Of a stretch of DNA of 64,000 nucleotides, positions 24,904-32,706 are shown one piece after another. The notes beneath the pieces were generated by a model. The model searched no databases. It was not told the origin of the DNA and saw nothing but the letters and a program-made list of their open reading frames with translations. Within the stretch, counting starts at the first letter, position 1. Each line of letters begins with the position of its first letter. The DNA comes from Desulfocorpusculum sp964414345 (GTDB lineage: Bacteria; Desulfobacterota; Desulfocorpusculales; Desulfocorpusculum): positions 1 to 64,000 of the forward strand of contig CAYPWF010000011.1 of NCBI GenBank assembly GCA_964414345.1. Direction: 5' to 3'. The translations under genes were made by a program, and so were the position numbers.

Positions 24904-25992
24904 TCAGCGGGCAGCCTCATAGCTCTTTTGCAGGACCTCTTTTTCCTCTGTAGCTTCGGCCGGCCTCGTGCGACTTTTCCACATGGCTCCCAGTATCATT
25001 GCCGCTCCTATTCCCAGGGCTGCGCACATGGTGGCGAAGCTAAGCTTGGAGAGAAGATCCGAGGCTTCTCCAGGCACCTGAATAATCCCCAGTTTGTCCA
25101 AGTACTTGGGCACGGCCATGGCCCGACTCAGGGCAACGATCAGCATTATGGTGCCCATGACGGCCTTGATAAGGTGTGGGCGGACCATTGTGGTCCCGAT
25201 GGCCCCTAGCTGGACTCCCAGGAGGGAGCCAGCCAGTATGATCAGGGTGAGCCGGATATCAATCATACCGTGGATGGCCCAGTTCACTGAGCCTGCAAAG
25301 CCCATCACAAAAGCAATCACAAGCTCTGTTGCAGATGCCACAAGGCTGGAGGCCCCGACAACGTACATCATTCCAGGCACCCCGATGAAACCTCCTACGG
25401 CTATGGTGGCTGCCAGCATACCAGTGGCGAATCCCACAGGCACAGTGAACCATAAGGAGATCCGCACGTTGGCGGTCTTGAAGTGGATCATGGGGGGGAG
25501 TTCTATGCGCTGGAGCCGCCCGGCCAGGGAGGAGGGTTTCTCCTCCCCTCCCCGCTTGGCAAGACGCCTGGCGTCCCTGAACACGTACCCACCAACGGTG
25601 ATTAGCACCACCACGAAGGCCAGGCTCACGTACAGGTCAGATCCAGCCTCACCCCACATGGACAGGATCCATTGCTGGATCCTAATGCCCACCTGCACGC
25701 CGATGGCTGCTGTGGCTGCCATTGTGAGGCCCAATTTGATATCCACCTGGCCATACTTGAAACGCTTGTATGCCCCCACCATGGCCTTGGGAAACTTGTG
25801 GCACATGTTGCTGGCCACCGCCACCGCCCCGGGAACTCCCAGGCTCATCATGCCTGGGGTGAGCACAAAAGCGCCCCCTGAGCCGATAAAACCGCTTACC
25901 AAGCCGCCTATGAACCCTACCACGAACAGAAAAAGCACCGACAAGAGATTCAGGTCTATGAATCTGACCGCTTCCTGCGCAGCTTCGTGCAT
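24904..25992 (-). CDS. TauE/SafE family permease
   Basis: 362 residues from the ATG at 25992, with GGGGGAGGGGAATC directly upstream. The two TauE repeats are GGLVSGFIGSGGAFVLTPG (about 35-55) and ATGMLAATIAVGGFIGVPG (about 195-215). About nine helices and a charged C-terminal tail. The central cytoplasmic loop carries LPPMIHFKTANVRISLW, matching the IPPMVHFKTAGF segment of the damaged TauE at 14188-15226, so this loop is a shared feature of the subgroup. It lies 64 bp downstream of a small membrane protein and the universal-stress-like gene. Confidence 0.9.
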   Translation of the reverse strand: MHEAAQEAVRFIDLNLLSVLFLFVVGFIGGLVSGFIGSGGAFVLTPGMMSLGVPGAVAVASNMCHKFPKAMVGAYKRFKYGQVDIKLGLTMAATAAIGVQVGIRIQQWILSMWGEAGSDLYVSLAFVVVLITVGGYVFRDARRLAKRGGEEKPSSLAGRLQRIELPPMIHFKTANVRISLWFTVPVGFATGMLAATIAVGGFIGVPGMMYVVGASSLVASATELVIAFVMGFAGSVNWAIHGMIDIRLTLIILAGSLLGVQLGAIGTTMVRPHLIKAVMGTIMLIVALSRAMAVPKYLDKLGIIQVPGEASDLLSKLSFATMCAALGIGAAMILGAMWKSRTRPAEATEEKEVLQKSYEAAR

Positions 25993-26056
25993 GATTCCCC
26001 TCCCCCTCAAGTTCTATGGCAGCCTCTCCCTGGTGGGTATCCCGACCCTGGCCTGC

Positions 26057-26374
26057 CTAAGCATTCAGCCTAGGCTGGGGCTGAGGTCTGCGTCTTCGGA
26101 CCAGCCTTCTGACCTTCCTAGGTCTGGGTTGGGCCGGCCTCTTGGTCACCCCTACTCCAAGCACAGTCCACAGGTGGCTTGCAAAGGCCCCATGGACAAA
26201 AGAGAAAAGAAAAACAGTCGCCACAGGTAAAGCCGCATACCAGGCCCCCCGGGTGAAATGCTCCATCACCCAGTCAGAGTTGGCGAAAACTGCCCCGTAG
26301 AGCCCTGCAGTGGCTATTCCAAACAAGGCCATCTTTCCCACAGGTCTTCCCATGCCATCCTGATCCCGAGCCAT
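26057..26374 (-). CDS. 105-residue two-TM membrane protein
   Basis: ATG start with AAAGGAGGTGCAGGAGC upstream. Two hydrophobic helices (MALFGIATAGLYGAVFA and ALPVATVFLFSFVHGAFA) are followed by a strongly basic, proline-rich tail (about residues 78-105). Family not recognised. The position directly upstream of the TauE gene parallels the membrane proteins that precede the TauE genes at 630 and 15226, though the sequences differ. Confidence 0.7.
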   Translation of the reverse strand: MARDQDGMGRPVGKMALFGIATAGLYGAVFANSDWVMEHFTRGAWYAALPVATVFLFSFVHGAFASHLWTVLGVGVTKRPAQPRPRKVRRLVRRRRPQPQPRLNA

Positions 26375-26396
26375 GCTCCTGCACCTCCTTTGAGCT

Positions 26397-26897
26397 TCAG
26401 GCTTGATTCAAGAGTGTGAAAACAGTTACAGGCACCTCCAGCCTTTCGGGCCCTTCCTTTTCCATGAGCACGAACTCCACTCTTTTGAGGTGGCCCAGTG
26501 CCTGTTGGATACAACTGCCAACATCTCCTTCCAAGAAGATCTCTTCGTGAGGCCCCCCTGTCCCGACCAAACAGCTGCGCCTTAGTGTGGAAGTGGATCC
26601 GGGCCTTGAGCAAACCAAATGCCATACCTCGCATCCCATGCGGGCGGCCAAGGATGAGGCATAGTTCCTCAACGGTGCAGAAACTCCTTCCTGCCCGGTG
26701 ACCACAAGGATCTTTCGAGGCTCCAATAGGTGTTCCAAGACCAGACCGCGGGCCTGTTCAGTCTGACCCTCCTGGGCGATCCCGGCCGCTTCCCCGTAGC
26801 GTTCAAGAGCATCGGCCCAAGAGACCGCCCGGCGCCTCTTCTGGAAAATCCCAGGGCCTCCCCTTTTCTTTCCCCTGAGTCTGCTCCATACACCCAT
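26397..26897 (-). CDS. Universal-stress-protein-like protein
   Basis: 166 residues from the ATG at 26897 (GGAGGAAACCGCT upstream). After a basic N-terminus and a helix there is a Usp-like first strand and loop (RKILVVTGQEGVSAPLRNYA). The end, EGDVGSCIQQALGHLKRVEFVLM, resembles the second half of Usp domains. The middle is shorter than usual and lacks the classic ATP-binding G-2x-G-9x-G pattern; I cannot exclude a pair of compensating frameshifts there (about 26560-26640). It is in an operon with a 60-residue protein upstream and TauE downstream. Function: probably a nucleotide-binding or regulatory protein; low certainty. Confidence 0.6.
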   Translation of the reverse strand: MGVWSRLRGKKRGGPGIFQKRRRAVSWADALERYGEAAGIAQEGQTEQARGLVLEHLLEPRKILVVTGQEGVSAPLRNYASSLAARMGCEVWHLVCSRPGSTSTLRRSCLVGTGGPHEEIFLEGDVGSCIQQALGHLKRVEFVLMEKEGPERLEVPVTVFTLLNQA

Positions 26898-26934
26898 AGC
26901 GGTTTCCTCCGGCCGCCCTTCACACTGGCTGCTC

Positions 26935-27117
26935 TCAATCTCTGCTAAGCCGGGCCCTGGCCGCCATTCTGTCCCTCTGTATGGCTCTCTTGCGCGGAGC
27001 CACCATAGGTCTCTGTTTACCCCGGACAAGCTGCCTCGCCGTGAGGTGATCTCCCTGTTCGGCAAAAGCCACAGCGGCCATCCAGTCCTCAAGTCTCTGT
27101 CGAATTTCGTTCATCAT
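26935..27117 (-). CDS. 60-residue basic protein upstream of Usp-like gene
   Basis: Starts at tandem ATGs (27117/27114) with GGGAGATG upstream. The first half is an amphipathic helix (EIRQRLEDWMAAVAFAEQGD) and the rest is rich in arginine. Family not named. The short leader-type arrangement before a Usp-like gene, the good ribosome-binding site and the 37-bp gap to the next gene support a real gene. It is the first gene of the operon leading to the TauE at 24904. Confidence 0.6.
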   Translation of the reverse strand: MMNEIRQRLEDWMAAVAFAEQGDHLTARQLVRGKQRPMVAPRKRAIQRDRMAARARLSRD

Positions 27118-27504
27118 CTGAGCATCTCCCGCCCTATTTCTGAAGCTGGGGCAATGATTTTCTTATCAAGACCCGTGCCTAAAAACCTCTAAGCTATAAC
27201 ATATTGATATCACACATAATTGGGCGCATATGAGTTGTCAGGAGGCAAATCGGACCATTGCAAAATGAAACAGCTGCGAGTAACTCCCAGAGGGCATGAT
27301 AAAGATTTCAAGAAGTTGAAGAGCTGTTACCCTTGGCAAGCCAATCATTGCATAATGCAACGCTCAGGAGTCGGTGAAAACCGCCTCAGGGTGGAAGAAG
27401 CCCCTTGAGTTCGGCCAGCCAGCATGCCTAGCATCAGCTGCCTGGGTCTGATCTGAGCCATTGAAAAGCTTCAACCCCTTCTTTGGAGGGGGAAGCAATG
27501 TATA
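27118..27504. other. 387-bp divergent intergenic region, AT-richer
   Basis: Separates the minus operon starting at 27117 from the Lon-receiver gene at 27505. It is noticeably more AT-rich than its surroundings and should hold both promoters. One candidate sigma54-type site is given separately. Two TTGCA-containing segments (near 27257 and 27351) look like half-sites but have the wrong spacing for sigma54. A short reading frame at 27220-27408 has no supporting features. Confidence 0.5.
27166..27180 (-). promoter_or_regulatory. Candidate sigma54-type promoter with TTGA -12 element
   Basis: Minus strand AGGCACGGGTCTTGA has GGCACG and TTG at exact -24/-12 spacing, with A in place of the expected C after TTG. 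It lies about 50 bp upstream of the start at 27117, a normal promoter distance. It resembles the site at 15647-15661. An NtrC-type activator is encoded nearby at 21855-23255. Confidence 0.35.
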
Positions 27505-29565
27505 ATGGGAACAAATATGAGGGGACAGGTCATGGGATGGTTTGGGAAAAAAGGGCCGCCAAGCCGCGAACAAGTCCCATCAGAGGAGTGGGAGGAACTG
27601 CTCTCCCTTCGCAAAGCTCTGGAACAATCCTCCATGCCTGGGCCTGCCAAAGAGGCTGCCCTGAGAGAGTTGGCCCGTATGGAGAAGATGCATCCTGACT
27701 CCACAGACTATACCATAGGCATCACTTACCTAGATTACCTGCTTTCCATGCCCTGGGGCTTGCGCACAGAGGACAACCTGGACCTAGCTCGGGCCCAGGC
27801 GGTCCTGGATGAAGACCACTTTGGTCTCACCCAGGTAAAGGAGCGAATTCTGGAGTACCTTGCGGTCAGAACACTGCGAAGGAAAAAGCCATTCCGTATG
27901 CTGGTCGTGGACGACGAGGAGATAGCCAGGGAGAACATCTGCCACGTGCTCCAAAAGGATGGTCACCAAGTGGCGTCCGCCTCCACGGGTTTGGAAGCCC
28001 TGGCCTTGGTGCGCTCTGAGCACTTTGATCTGGTGCTTACGGACCTGAAGATGGAAGGGTTGGACGGCCTGGAACTCCTTTCTCGCATAAAGGAAGCCTG
28101 TCCTGAGACCGCCGTGATATTGATCACCGGATACGCCACGGTGGAAACGGCAGTCAACGCCATGAAGACAGGGGCCTGTGACTATATCGCCAAACCTTTC
28201 CAGTTGGAGGAACTTAGGGCTGCCGTGGCACGCTCCCTGGAGAAGAAGCAGGTGGAACAGGAGGTCAAGGGTCCTATCCTTTGCTTCGCCGGTCCCCCAG
28301 GAACAGGCAAAACATCTTTGGGACGCTCCATAGCCAGAGCAATGGAAAGGCGGTTCGTGAGGATATCCCTGGCCGGAGTCAAGGACGAGGCGGAAATCCG
28401 TGGTCACAGAAGGACCTATGCTGGGGCTATGCCTGGAAGGATTATCCAGGAAATCCGCCGAGTGGGATGCCTCAACCCGGTCTTCATGATGGATGAGGTG
28501 GACAAGCTGGGGCAGGAGTTCAAGGGCGACCCGGCCTCGGCCCTCCTGGAGGTGCTGGACCCTGAGCAAAACAGGCACTTCGTGGACCACTACCTGGATC
28601 TGCCTTTTGATCTCTCAGGAGTCATGTTCATCCTCACGGCCAACGTGACAGACATGATACCTTCCCCTTTACTGGACCGGATGGAGGTTTTGACCCTGCC
28701 CGGATACACGGATGATGAAAAGCTTGAGATCGCCCGCCGCCACATGCTCCCAAGGCTGGTGCGGGATCATGGACTGGAGGGAAATCCACCCAGGTTCACG
28801 GAGGAGGCCCTCTTACGGGTGATAAGGGATTACACCCGCGAGGCCGGCCTGAGGGCTCTGGAGCGAGAACTGGCATCTATACACAGAAAGCTGGCACGGC
28901 AGGAAGTACAGAAGGATGGGCCTGCTCCCCCGAAAAACATTGAAGCCGAGGATGTGGCCTCTTATCTGGGGCCTAGGCGTTATTTCCACGAGGTGGCAGA
29001 GGAGAAAGATCGGGTAGGGGTGGCCACAGGGCTTGTGTGGACCGAGGGGGGTGGGGATATAGTGTTTATTGAAGCTACCTCCATGAAGGGGAAAAATGCC
29101 TTGCTTCTCACAGGCTCGCTGGGGGAGATCATGAGGGAGTCGGCCCTCGCTGCTTTGAGCCTTTTGAGAAGCCAGGCAAAGCAGCTGGGTATCCCTGAGG
29201 AGGCCCTTGATGGCCGGGACATCCATGTACATGTCCCTGCCGGGGCCATTCCCAAAGACGGCCCCTCGGCAGGGATAACCATTGCCATAGCCCTGCTATC
29301 CCTTTTCACCGGAAGGCCGGCCCGCAGGGAGGTGGCCCTAACCGGAGAGCTGACTTTAACAGGACGGATTCTTGCGGTGGCCGGGGTGAGAGAAAAACTG
29401 CTGGCAGCACAGAGGGCCGGGGTAAGGGAAGTCGTGCTGCCTTCCAGAAACAGGATGGATGCACAAAATGCCCCAGAGAAAACCCTGGCCGCCCTCAAGC
29501 TTCATTTCGTGGACTCCTTGCAACAAGTGGTGGAACTCGTCTTGGGGCCACCGGCCAAAAGCTGA
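27505..29565 (+). CDS. Lon protease with inserted response-regulator receiver domain
   Basis: 686 residues. Residues about 25-125 match the helical part of Lon just before the ATPase (TYLDYLLSMPWG, then LDEDHFGLTQVKERILEYLAVRTL). A complete receiver domain follows at about 129-250 (LVVDDEEIAREN, Asp180 in VLTDLKMEGLDG, LITGYA, Lys230 in YIAKPF). Then come the Lon AAA+ domain (GPPGTGKTS at 263-271, VFMMDEVDK) and the proteolytic domain, with Ser588 in DGPSAG and Lys631 in VREKLLAA. The Ser-Lys distance of 43 equals that of E. coli Lon. The N-terminal substrate-binding LAN domain is absent. The inferred role is phosphorylation-gated proteolysis. ATG 27505 is used; GGAGGGGG lies about 12 bases upstream, and ATGs at 27520 and 27535 are alternatives. 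Confidence 0.9.
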   Translation: MGTNMRGQVMGWFGKKGPPSREQVPSEEWEELLSLRKALEQSSMPGPAKEAALRELARMEKMHPDSTDYTIGITYLDYLLSMPWGLRTEDNLDLARAQAVLDEDHFGLTQVKERILEYLAVRTLRRKKPFRMLVVDDEEIARENICHVLQKDGHQVASASTGLEALALVRSEHFDLVLTDLKMEGLDGLELLSRIKEACPETAVILITGYATVETAVNAMKTGACDYIAKPFQLEELRAAVARSLEKKQVEQEVKGPILCFAGPPGTGKTSLGRSIARAMERRFVRISLAGVKDEAEIRGHRRTYAGAMPGRIIQEIRRVGCLNPVFMMDEVDKLGQEFKGDPASALLEVLDPEQNRHFVDHYLDLPFDLSGVMFILTANVTDMIPSPLLDRMEVLTLPGYTDDEKLEIARRHMLPRLVRDHGLEGNPPRFTEEALLRVIRDYTREAGLRALERELASIHRKLARQEVQKDGPAPPKNIEAEDVASYLGPRRYFHEVAEEKDRVGVATGLVWTEGGGDIVFIEATSMKGKNALLLTGSLGEIMRESALAALSLLRSQAKQLGIPEEALDGRDIHVHVPAGAIPKDGPSAGITIAIALLSLFTGRPARREVALTGELTLTGRILAVAGVREKLLAAQRAGVREVVLPSRNRMDAQNAPEKTLAALKLHFVDSLQQVVELVLGPPAKS

Positions 29566-29579
29566 CATCAATGGCCTTT

Positions 29580-30764
29580 TCAAACGTGTTCGGCCATGCT
29601 TCTGTGATCGAAGTTCTCCTTGCGCACCCTTGTGTCGTAATAATATATGACCAAAGCTATGGAACCGTAGGCTGAAGTCAAGGTCTCGGCCAGGAGTTCC
29701 AACCCCTCTCCCAGATAACTGCTCAAGGCGCCCGGGAAAAAGTAACTCAGTATCCAACCCGGAATCAGGAGGACCAGGTACATACCAAGGCAGACAAGCC
29801 CCACCCCGCAGCCCAAGAGGCTCACCCTCGCCCAAGGCCTGCTCCAAAAACCAGCTCCAAACCTAAAACGCATGAGCTCTCGGCTCCTGCGCATAGCCTG
29901 CGTACCCCTCAGCCCCTCCAGAACGACCACCTTGTCAGCCATGAGCCATCTAAGCAGAAAGATGACACCCGGTATTACAAAACAAAGGAACCCGAGGAAG
30001 ATCAGAAACCACACCAGGAGCATGGTAGAAAGTAAGGCCCCCAGTTTGGGCAGCACTGCCCCCAAAGAGCCCCACAGGCCCGCCTCGTGCCCCAGGTGGA
30101 TCTCAGAGACTGCGTAAATCAGGGCACCTTCGGTCCATATGAAAAGAACAACAAAGACAAGAACACCCACCGCCAAGACCAGGATCTCCGGGCTTCCCAA
30201 GGAAGCTGGAGAGAAACCCATGCCTTCCACCCCACCCAGCAGCCTGGCCAAGAGGAAAGAAATCAGATTGGGCAGGAGCATCAGAAGAAAAAACAGGACC
30301 AGGTTTTCTCTTAGCAAAACAAGGGCCCGGGAGAGAATCTCCTTAAGACCCATAGGCTCCAGGGGAAGCCCGGGGTGAACCCTGGGCTTGGAGCGCCTTT
30401 CCTTGGCCCAGATAATGGGCTTACCAACAGGGCTGAGAGCTCCGGGAGCCTTGAGCTCCTGTAACTCCCCTTTCTCCTCCACAGGGAAAGTTTGGGCTTT
30501 CAAGACAGCCTGGTATGTAATCTCCAGCAGCGCCCCTTTTGTTTCCAAGAAGCCCCTGATTTTACGTGCCTGTTCTTCTGTGGCCGAACGACTTAAGGTA
30601 AAAGGCACCCTGGCCAGGGCCTTTCTTATCTCTTCCTGGCTCCTCCCCTTGTAAAGCCGCCCCAGTGCCAGTGCCAGTTCATCCTGTGAGGCCCCAGGCT
30701 GGAATCCCACCAATCTTATGGTAAGTTTGGGAAGAGGTTTCTCCCCGCCTTGCTCCTCGGCCAT
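29580..30764 (-). CDS. Multi-TM membrane protein with L7/L12-like N-terminal domain
   Basis: 394 residues from the ATG at 30764 (GGGAGGTGTGC upstream). Residues about 8-85 form a small alpha/beta domain (LTIRLVGFQPGASQDELALA, GRSQEEIRKALARVPFTL) that resembles the fold pattern of the ribosomal L7/L12 C-terminus or ClpS. A linker follows, then about six hydrophobic helices from residue 150 on, similar to the membrane domain of glycerophosphodiester phosphodiesterase-type or DUF975-type proteins. Function unknown. It stands alone, convergent with the Lon-receiver gene (14-bp gap). Confidence 0.65.
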   Translation of the reverse strand: MAEEQGGEKPLPKLTIRLVGFQPGASQDELALALGRLYKGRSQEEIRKALARVPFTLSRSATEEQARKIRGFLETKGALLEITYQAVLKAQTFPVEEKGELQELKAPGALSPVGKPIIWAKERRSKPRVHPGLPLEPMGLKEILSRALVLLRENLVLFFLLMLLPNLISFLLARLLGGVEGMGFSPASLGSPEILVLAVGVLVFVVLFIWTEGALIYAVSEIHLGHEAGLWGSLGAVLPKLGALLSTMLLVWFLIFLGFLCFVIPGVIFLLRWLMADKVVVLEGLRGTQAMRRSRELMRFRFGAGFWSRPWARVSLLGCGVGLVCLGMYLVLLIPGWILSYFFPGALSSYLGEGLELLAETLTSAYGSIALVIYYYDTRVRKENFDHRSMAEHV

Positions 30765-30912
30765 GCACACCTCCCGGGCAGCGCTGGAATTACCCTGCAA
30801 GCCCAAAACAGGTGAATCTCTCCTAACAGAAGCCGGCTTGCCTGTCAACAGAGAAAAATAGCGGTGACACATTTGCACAAACAGGCCCATACCCAAAAAC
30901 AGCCTGATTTTA

Positions 30913-31018
30913 GGTTTCATATTTGGTGCTGCTTTGAGCTGTAATGTGTCGAAGTGTACCGGGGGCTTGGGGGCGTAGCCCCCAACGTTACGGGCTTTGG
31001 AGAATCATCCGGGCTAAT
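30913..31018 (+). repeat. Intergenic repeat, copy 2 (3' part)
   Basis: Lies in the 357-bp gap between 30764 and 31122. It matches the 3' half of copies 1 and 4: TTTCATATTTGGT, a TTTGAG block, then GGGGGCTTGGGGGCGTAGCCCCC, then GGGCTTTGGAGAATCATCCGGGCT. The 5' hairpin part is missing. It is on the opposite strand to both flanking genes. The rest of the gap holds nothing I recognise. Confidence 0.65.
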
Positions 31019-31121
31019 GGGCAAGCAGAAGCCTCTGCCTCGGGAAAAAGCTTTATAAAGCCTTTCCCTTCCAGGAGTCAGGGTCTTTTGGGGGATGTGT
31101 TTTCATGCGGCCCCCGGCGGA

Positions 31122-31937
31122 TCAGGAGAGCCTGTGAGCTTTTTTCCTGGAGAGACCTGAGGTCACAAAGAAAACCAGGGAGAGGATCCCCACTATGGCC
31201 GCGCCTGTAGGAAGGTCCAACCAGTAAGAAACAGCCAGCCCTATAAGCGTTGAGCCGACAGCCACCCCTGCAGAGACCGCCGCCATGTGGCGTATCTGGC
31301 GGGTAAGGTTTCTGGCCACAGCCCCCGGTACAACCAACAACGCTTCCACCAGAATGATCCCCACAAGATATATGGACACAACCACGCTTAAGGCCAACAC
31401 CACCAGGAAGAGGTATCTCAGAAGGCTCACCGGCACCCCGCTCACCCAGGCCATAGCCTCATCAAAGCTCAGGAACACCAGCTCTTTGAAGAAAAGAAAC
31501 ACCACCGCCAGAACCAGCCCCGCTAAGCCCAAAATCTCCCAGAGCTGCCCCTCCCCCACCGCCAGTATGTTCCCGAAAAGAAAGCCGAACACATCCACAT
31601 TGTAAGTTCTGGAAAGATGGAGAAAGAGCACCCCTAGGGCCATAGAGGCTGAAAAAAGAATCCCTATGGCCGTGTCCTCCTCCACACGGCCTTTGCTCCT
31701 GGACCACTCAATGAGCAGGGCCACAAGCCCGGCAAACCCCACCCCGCTCCAGAAGGGACTCACGCTCAACAGAAAACCCAGAGCCACCCCTCCGAAGGCG
31801 GAATGGGAAATCCCAACCCCTATGAAAGCCATCTTGCGAAGCACCACGAAGACCGAGAGCACCCCGCACAGACCGCTTACCAAGACCCCTGCTGCCAGGG
31901 CTCTATGAAGAAAACCCCATTCCATGAACTCACCCAT
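31122..31937 (-). CDS. znuB: Metal ABC transporter permease (ZnuB type)
   Basis: 271 residues with about eight or nine hydrophobic helices, typical of the ABC-3 family of zinc/manganese permeases. Family segments include FVVLRKMAFIGVGISHSAFG near the N-terminus and VGIILVEALLVVPGAVARNL near residue 185. Its start overlaps the end of the ATPase gene by 8 bp. It is the last gene of a compact substrate-binding protein, ATPase and permease operon. It imports divalent metal, zinc being likely given the His-rich binding protein. Confidence 0.88.
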   Translation of the reverse strand: MGEFMEWGFLHRALAAGVLVSGLCGVLSVFVVLRKMAFIGVGISHSAFGGVALGFLLSVSPFWSGVGFAGLVALLIEWSRSKGRVEEDTAIGILFSASMALGVLFLHLSRTYNVDVFGFLFGNILAVGEGQLWEILGLAGLVLAVVFLFFKELVFLSFDEAMAWVSGVPVSLLRYLFLVVLALSVVVSIYLVGIILVEALLVVPGAVARNLTRQIRHMAAVSAGVAVGSTLIGLAVSYWLDLPTGAAIVGILSLVFFVTSGLSRKKAHRLS

Positions 31938-32706
31938 CGTGACCCCTGACTACCCTATGGGGCACTTCCCCGTGGAAGAGGTACTCCACGCTGCAGCCAA
32001 AGGTTTGCTCCAGCCCGATGCGGCCGATGGGAGGGGGCTGATGCAAATGCACCCGACGGTTTATGCAGATCACATCGTCCACATGCCTGGATACGGCTCC
32101 CACATCATGGCACACCATTAGTACCGTGAGGCCCAATTCATCTTTTAGTCCGGCGATCAACTCATACAGCTCGTCCTGAGCGCAAGCATCCAAAGAGACC
32201 GTGGGCTCATCCAGCACCAACAGCTTGGGCTCCACACAAAGAGCCCTGGCAATAAAAACCCTTTGCTGTTCCCCCCCTGACAGCTCCCCTACGTTTCTAC
32301 CGGCCAGATGCGCTATCCCCACCCTTTCCATGGAGCGAAGGGCCGCTGCCCTATCCTCTCTGCCGGGCCTTCTAAAAAGCCCAAGCCTCCCGTAGCGGCC
32401 CATGAGCACCACCTCCAAGGCTGAGACAGGGAAGTTGGGGTTGATAAGAGGTCTCTGGGGAAGATACCCCACCACCCTGCCCCTTCCCCTGAGCCGCTCT
32501 GGCTCCTCCCCAAAGACCCTCACCCATCCCTTTGTGGGACGCACAAGCCCCAGGATCACCTGCAAAAGCGTGCTCTTGCCCGCCCCGTTGGGCCCTAGAA
32601 TCCCAACATAGCGGCCCTCCTCTATTTCCAGATCCACTTCCTCCAGGGCCACTGTCCCGTTGTACTTGACCGTCAGGCCCCTGATTTCCACTGCCGCGCC
32701 CATCAT
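31930..32706 (-). CDS. znuC: Metal ABC transporter ATP-binding protein (ZnuC type)
   Basis: 258 residues. Walker A GPNGAGKST, Q-loop in GYLPQRP, signature LSGGEQQR, Walker B LLVLDEPT and the switch His in MVCHD are all intact. The start is the ATG at 32706, overlapping the stop of the substrate-binding protein gene (ATGA). After the nucleotide-binding domain, a tail of about 40 residues contains several His (HLHQPP, HGEVPH), plausible for a metal transporter. The neighbours make zinc or manganese uptake nearly certain. Confidence 0.92.
   Translation of the reverse strand: MMGAAVEIRGLTVKYNGTVALEEVDLEIEEGRYVGILGPNGAGKSTLLQVILGLVRPTKGWVRVFGEEPERLRGRGRVVGYLPQRPLINPNFPVSALEVVLMGRYGRLGLFRRPGREDRAAALRSMERVGIAHLAGRNVGELSGGEQQRVFIARALCVEPKLLVLDEPTVSLDACAQDELYELIAGLKDELGLTVLMVCHDVGAVSRHVDDVICINRRVHLHQPPPIGRIGLEQTFGCSVEYLFHGEVPHRVVRGHDG

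Noticed and set aside
27340..27365. TTGGCAAGCCAATCATTGCAT as a sigma54 promoter for the Lon-receiver gene
   Set aside because: GG and GC elements are 13 bases apart rather than 10, so they cannot form a sigma54 site.
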